Shown one piece after another: positions 60,561 through 64,000 of a stretch of 64,000 nucleotides of DNA; position 1 is the first letter of the stretch; every line of letters begins with the position of its first letter. The notes under the pieces were generated by a model. That model saw only the letters and a program-made list of their open reading frames with translations. It was not told the origin of the DNA and made no database searches. The position numbers and the translations under genes are program-made. The stretch comes from Alteromonas profundi (GTDB lineage Bacteria > Pseudomonadota > Gammaproteobacteria > Enterobacterales > Alteromonadaceae), in NCBI RefSeq assembly GCF_010500865.1, contig NZ_JAAAWN010000015.1, positions 42,539 to 106,538 on the forward strand, given 5' to 3'.

Positions 60561-60767
60561 AAAAACACATAGCTATTAAGTAATGAGCCGCATATTAGAG
60601 AGAACCGCGAAAATTGCAAGGTAGTAGAAGACACCAACGCAAGGATATGGCGGTTAGATGTGAAACAGTGTGAACAATTTCTACACTCCAGCCGTATCGT
60701 GAATGAAACGGTAGAACTCGATGAGTGGATGAATACGAAAAACTACCCCCAATTTAAGGAGGCGTTT

Positions 60768-62135
60768 ATGTTTTTGGAATCAATTAAAACACCGGGTATT
60801 TCCCATCTTTCCTATATTTTCGGCAATGCAGGAGAAGCCTGTGTTATTGACCCCCAACTTGATATCAAAACTTACCTAGACATTGCTAGCACACACCAAT
60901 GTAAAATTACCACCGTAGTAGAAACGCATAGAAATGAAGACTTTATTTCAGGCGCACTCGCGCTACATAAGCGTACCAATGCCGAGGTATTACATGGAAA
61001 AAATGCAGATAGCACCATACAGTACGCCGACACAGTTTCTGATGGTGACAAACGTACTATAGGCGCGTGGGAAGTATCCTTCATTCATACGCCCGGCCAC
61101 ACCAAAGACAGTATTTGTGTAGTTATTCGCGACAAACAAACTGCCCAAAGCCCCTGTGGCGTATTTACCGGTGATACCTTATTTGTGAATGATGTAGGTA
61201 GAACAGATTTCTACCCGAATGAAAAAGAAGCTATGGCTGGCGCGCTATTTGATAGCCTACAGCGCTTATTATCATTAGGTGATGACGTAATTGTTTACCC
61301 CGCTCACGGCGCCGGTTCGGTTTGCGGCGGCGGGATGGCAGACCGTGAATTTACTACCCTTGGGGTAGAACGTAAAAATAACCCTATGTTGCAGCTAGAG
61401 AGCCGAGACGCTTTCATCGACAAAAAAGTGAATGAATCCCACTATATTGCTCCCTATTTTGAGGCAATGGAGGAAGCCAACGTGAGTGGTGTAGATGCGC
61501 CTTGGTTACCTGAAAACCTTCAACCTATTATTGGTAACGACTATGAAAGCTGGCTTGATGCTGAAACTAGGCCCGGACACCTTATTGACATAAGAAGCCA
61601 TAGCGCGTTTAGAGATCAACATGTTAAGGGTAGCATCAACTTACCCGGCGACCTGTTAAGTGCGTACGGCGGCTGGCTATTAAACTACGATACCCCTATC
61701 GCGTTTGTTGCTCAAAGTTTTGAAGAGGCAAACGATGCAGCCAAACAACTATGGCGAATGGGCTTTCACAACATAGCAGGGTTCTTTAGTAACATTCCTA
61801 TGCCGATAACAGAAGAAGATAAATGTATGTCACACCTGTCGTACATAACAGCCGATGTGGTTAAAAAGCGTTTAGAAGATGAGAAAAACTGGGTTTTGCT
61901 GGATGTAAGAAAGAATGAAGAAGTATCGGCTACCCCTCTCCCTGGTGCCATTCATACCTATTTAGGATACCTTAAAGAAAAATCTGAAAGTTTAAACCCT
62001 GATATTTCCTATACCTGTATGTGCGGCAGCGGTAAAAGAGCCACCGTGGCCGCGAGCTATTTACGACAGCTAGGAATTAAACATGTAGATGTGTTCAATG
62101 GCTCAATGCAAGCATGGAAAGACAGATACTATTGA
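60768..62135 (+). CDS. persulfide dioxygenase-rhodanese fusion (MBL fold)
   Basis: About 455 residues from ATG 60768, which has the perfect AAGGAGG 5 bases upstream. The N-terminal metallo-beta-lactamase domain has ETHRNEDFISGA, HTPGHTKDS and GDTLFVNDVGRTDF. The His, His and Asp that hold the single iron in ETHE1-type enzymes are present. Two rhodanese domains follow. The first (about 270-355) has no cysteine at the active-site loop and is probably inactive; the second ends with CMCGSGKRATVAA (catalytic Cys about 419). This layout is that of CstB-like sulfur-detoxification enzymes. The likely role is oxidation of glutathione or protein persulfides. Confidence 0.85.
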   Translation: MFLESIKTPGISHLSYIFGNAGEACVIDPQLDIKTYLDIASTHQCKITTVVETHRNEDFISGALALHKRTNAEVLHGKNADSTIQYADTVSDGDKRTIGAWEVSFIHTPGHTKDSICVVIRDKQTAQSPCGVFTGDTLFVNDVGRTDFYPNEKEAMAGALFDSLQRLLSLGDDVIVYPAHGAGSVCGGGMADREFTTLGVERKNNPMLQLESRDAFIDKKVNESHYIAPYFEAMEEANVSGVDAPWLPENLQPIIGNDYESWLDAETRPGHLIDIRSHSAFRDQHVKGSINLPGDLLSAYGGWLLNYDTPIAFVAQSFEEANDAAKQLWRMGFHNIAGFFSNIPMPITEEDKCMSHLSYITADVVKKRLEDEKNWVLLDVRKNEEVSATPLPGAIHTYLGYLKEKSESLNPDISYTCMCGSGKRATVAASYLRQLGIKHVDVFNGSMQAWKDRYY

Positions 62136-62157
62136 ACGAATCTCTCGCAGAAACAGG

Positions 62158-62193
62158 TGACAAGCCTATTCAGCTTAATGCTAGGGCTTGTCA
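62158..62193. terminator. weak hairpin after the persulfide dioxygenase gene
   Basis: TGACAAGCC / GGCTTGTCA arms (9 pairs) with an 18-base loop, 22 bp after the stop codon. There is no T-run, so termination is uncertain. Confidence 0.4.
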
Positions 62194-62381
62194 TCTTCGC
62201 TGGGGTGAAAAGCCTACCTCGTTTTATCTGTCTTACGTTACTTGAAAGTGCCTGGAGCATCGACCAAAGGGCTTAAACTTACATCTTTACACCATAATGC
62301 AGGGAATGGAAATCAAAGGTTAATTTAAATAAACATAGTTCTTGCCCCCCATACATACGCTTACACGCAATCGTCCCGTTC

Positions 62382-62960
62382 TTAATGCCCATGTTGAGCG
62401 CTGTATAACATGCGTTCAAGCCAAGCATTCACAGTAACATCCAGCACTAAGTGAACTCTGTCGATGTCGCTTTCATTCGTAACATAATGGGGATCACTCA
62501 GACGTAAATACCAGCACTCTCCCGCGTTACACGGAACCACTTTATCGTTAACCCAAAAGGTAACCTTATTGTGTGTAATAATAGGAATGTGCAACCTTAC
62601 TGTGCCCATCTCGACACTTAAATCGTAATCGATATGACGTTTAATCTCGGAGCCCGCCGTTAGTTTCATCAAGCGCACCGACAACAATGGGCACATAAAA
62701 GTATTAAGCACCTTTGGTATATAATTAAGGTTTTGTAGATAAGGCGTATCGGTAATTTCGTTGCAACCAGGATTCGAGTGGCTCATTAGAATTGGATGGG
62801 TGGCATGCGCAGGGCCACGCAAAGGAATAATAGACCAATCACCTAGATAGTTTTGCTTCACAAAATGACTAACCCACTCTATAGAATCGAGTAAGCGTAC
62901 GTCGCATTTCATTTTTTCAACATCAAAATTAAGTTGTAATTTCACTCGATCTGGCCACAT
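62382..62960 (-). CDS. aspartyl/asparaginyl beta-hydroxylase domain protein
   Basis: 192 residues with the cupin-type Asp/Asn hydroxylase fold, a 2-oxoglutarate/Fe(II)-dependent dioxygenase. The iron-binding region is RHIDYDLSVEMGTVRLHIPIITHNKVTFWVN (about 106-136; the first His in KRHIDYD). The second ligand is His in DRVHLVLDV near the C-terminus (about 166). Similar proteins hydroxylate proline, aspartate or lipids, so the substrate is open. The gene stands alone. Its ribosome-binding region is a run of eight G immediately before the start. Confidence 0.78.
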   Translation of the reverse strand: MWPDRVKLQLNFDVEKMKCDVRLLDSIEWVSHFVKQNYLGDWSIIPLRGPAHATHPILMSHSNPGCNEITDTPYLQNLNYIPKVLNTFMCPLLSVRLMKLTAGSEIKRHIDYDLSVEMGTVRLHIPIITHNKVTFWVNDKVVPCNAGECWYLRLSDPHYVTNESDIDRVHLVLDVTVNAWLERMLYSAQHGH

Positions 62961-63444
62961 TTAGCCCCCCCCGTATTCGACGTAAATATTTAACCTATAA
63001 AAACGCGCTGTTCGTAGGCATGCCTTAAAGGGGCGCCCCACAACATCGAATGAATGGTTTACATTAAAAAATAGATGCATTAGCTGTATAGTGAAAGTGG
63101 TTGTAAACAAATATTGGTATGGCCAAGGCATTACCGAAACTAGCTTAATTGCAGTTTTGCGTTTGGGCATACTTAGTTCCCCCAAAAGGAATAATGAGTA
63201 CTATCTACGGATTTCAGTCGACCCTGCCTGCCCCTCCAGTTTTTTTAAAAAAGATGCTTCAACGACTTTTTTTGCAGCTTACGTAAAATAAAAAAGAAAC
63301 ATTCCGTACTTTGCAGTGGTGATTTCGACTCCCGAGTGTAGGATATTGATGTAGATGCTATTACGTGCGAAAGTAAGTAGATTGTTAAAGTTGTATACGG
63401 ATTTTATCCACGTTACATAAAGGATTTTTTCCGTACATTAAATT
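62961..63444. other. gene-free AT-rich stretch left of the integron cassette
   Basis: About 484 bp without a gene I can support. Its right end directly precedes the cassette border (63445). It contains neither a tyrosine-recombinase (IntI) reading frame nor a second attC-type hairpin. It could hold an attI-like site, but the sequence next to the border (ATTAAATT) shows only a poor L-box. Confidence 0.5.
62965..62972 (-). repeat. run of eight G before a start codon
   Basis: On the minus strand GGGGGGGG is followed by CTAA and then the ATG of the hydroxylase gene (62960). It acts as, or overlaps, the ribosome-binding site. Homopolymer slippage here would change spacing rather than frame. Confidence 0.8.
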
Positions 63445-63453
63445 GTTAGTACC
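63445..63453 (+). other. integron cassette left border (recombination core site)
   Basis: GTTAGTACC at the left edge of the cassette gene. Its exact inverse GGTACTAAC starts the attC site at 63771-63779. In integron cassettes the 5' end of the cassette is complementary to the first bases (R'' box) of its own attC, so this 9-bp perfect inverse marks the cassette start after the G at 63445. Confidence 0.75.
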
Positions 63454-63468
63454 CTCGGAGCAGGAAGC

Positions 63469-63744
63469 TTGAAAGTAAAACCATCCAAAAAGCTATACCT
63501 AAAAATGCTGAGAAGTCTTCTAATAATTAGCGTTTTATTCGGTTTTACTGCATATGTCTGGTCAACTTCAGTGTATGAATGTATCTCTATCTTTTCATGG
63601 GATTTTTGCGGGTCTATTGGGCAAGCAGAATTAATTTACCCGCTTTTTGCTTTAGACGTGTTCTTAGCATTTTATTTGTTATCGCCGTTTTTTACCTATT
63701 TCAGTTACCGAGAAATAATCAAAAATAGGAATAAAATTAAATAA
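63469..63744 (+). CDS. integron cassette gene: small two-helix membrane protein
   Basis: A 91-residue protein of unknown function, started at TTG 63469 with AGGAAG just upstream. Two hydrophobic segments are visible (MLRSLLIISVLFGFTAYVWSTS, about 13-34; ELIYPLFALDVFLAFYLLSPFFTYF, about 54-78). The N-terminus is basic (KVKPSKKLYLK) and the C-terminus ends KNRNKIK. The single-gene cassette layout (gene 15 bp after the border, stop 27 bp before attC) is typical. It is more AT-rich than the chromosomal genes nearby, consistent with acquisition by an integron. Confidence 0.7.
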   Translation: MKVKPSKKLYLKMLRSLLIISVLFGFTAYVWSTSVYECISIFSWDFCGSIGQAELIYPLFALDVFLAFYLLSPFFTYFSYREIIKNRNKIK

Positions 63745-63770
63745 TGTTGCTAGGTAGTATTGGGTTTACG

Positions 63771-63880
63771 GGTACTAACAACCCAATTAACACACTCACT
63801 ACGTTCGCTGGGACGCATACACGCGGGGCGGCTGCGCCATTATGCCCCACATGTCTGCGCCCGTTATTGGAAAGTTAGGT
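63771..63880 (+). other. integron attC recombination site
   Basis: A 110-bp imperfect palindrome. The outer boxes are CTAAC (63775-63779) with GTTAG (63874-63878). Inner boxes CCAATTAAC (63783-63791) and GTTATTGG (63863-63870) pair except for one extra T on the left arm, the extra-helical base expected in attC. The 3' end GTTAGGT fits the GTTRRRY consensus. The core is a long GC-rich stem, GGGAC...GGGGC (63810-63829) with GCCCC...GCCC (63844-63862), and a GGC-TGC-GCC mini-hairpin at the tip. The left side has about 18 extra bases (63792-63809) beyond the L box that the right side lacks. Confidence 0.85.
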
Positions 63881-63886
63881 GCTTTG

Positions 63887-64000
63887 GTGAAAAAAATGTT
63901 TACTTCGGGATGGGAACCAACGCTTCTTTCAGAGGAAGTTTTGGCCTCTGGCGTGTGGTTTTATGATAATAAAATACCATTCAATGCAAAGTTGCTTAGA
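63887..64000 (+). CDS. start of a second cassette gene (partial, runs off window)
   Basis: A frame open from GTG 63887 (or ATG 63896) to the window end: 38 residues, KKMFTSGWEPTLLSEEVLASGVWFYDNKIPFNAKLLR. It begins 6 bp after the attC end, as the first gene of the next cassette usually does. AGG (63877-63879) lies 7 bases before the GTG. No family is recognised from so little sequence. Confidence 0.6.
   Translation, partial: MKKMFTSGWEPTLLSEEVLASGVWFYDNKIPFNAKLLR

Noticed and set aside
62961..63291. Short frames (74 and 66 residues) left of the cassette considered as an integrase remnant
   Set aside because: They show none of the conserved recombinase Arg/His/Tyr motifs and have no ribosome site.
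63760..63966. 68-residue frame on the plus strand across the attC
   Set aside because: It reads straight through the palindromic attC and has no ribosome site; it is a by-product of the hairpin.

Overview
The window looks like a chromosomal segment of a marine gammaproteobacterium of the Alteromonadales (Alteromonas or a close relative). This rests on recognisable gene families and gene order, not on a database search. Several blocks keep the order known from enteric and marine gammaproteobacteria: fabB/mnmC with yfcL and epmC; fadR-nhaB-dsbB; rnd-ycgL-mltB-ycgM-ycgN; fadD-slp-tsaB-yoaA; a complete his operon; and adk with htpG and recR. Base composition is moderate. No rRNA, tRNA, insertion sequence, prophage or CRISPR array was seen.

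Region by region. 1-10.6 kb: fabB (cut by the left edge), mnmC, three tandem FlgO-domain lipoprotein genes, an unrecognised membrane protein/PEGA lipoprotein pair, yfcL, an ATP-NAD kinase-like gene and epmC. 10.7-17.3 kb: an FFLEELY-motif protein, a hot-dog thioesterase, then a dienoyl-CoA isomerase-fadH operon facing a TetR gene across a doubled palindromic operator, and a GMC oxidoreductase. 17.5-28.3 kb: a lipid-storage-like stretch (wax ester synthase/DGAT, TetR, DUF445, patatin, two phasin-type genes) and an oligopeptidase B-like lipoprotein. 28.5-42.8 kb: fadR, nhaB, dsbB, a GNAT enzyme, the ycg/mltB/rnd block, fadD, a hydrolase, slp, tsaB and yoaA. 43-47.8 kb: accessory genes (GH13 enzyme, LysR, TraB/GumN, YSC84-type lipoprotein, small proteins). 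48-55.3 kb: his leader peptide, attenuator and hisGDCBHAF(IE). 55.4-63 kb: FNT transporter, MAPEG protein, adk, htpG, recR, a persulfide dioxygenase-rhodanese fusion and an Asp/Asn beta-hydroxylase-like protein.

Fatty-acid metabolism is a theme. FadR, FadD, FadH, a dienoyl-CoA isomerase, a thioesterase, FabB, a wax ester synthase, a patatin and phasins are all here. FadR-like 17-bp sites are visible before fadD and in the fadR-nhaB gap, with a weaker one at fabB.

The least expected structure is at the right edge: one complete integron gene cassette (about 63446-63874) with an attC site (63771-63880), followed at once by the start of a second reading frame that runs out of the window. The 9-bp cassette start at 63445-63453 is the exact inverted copy of the first bases of that attC. 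No integrase gene lies in the roughly 480 bp to its left, so this is either the edge of an integrase-less attC cluster or an array whose integrase is elsewhere.
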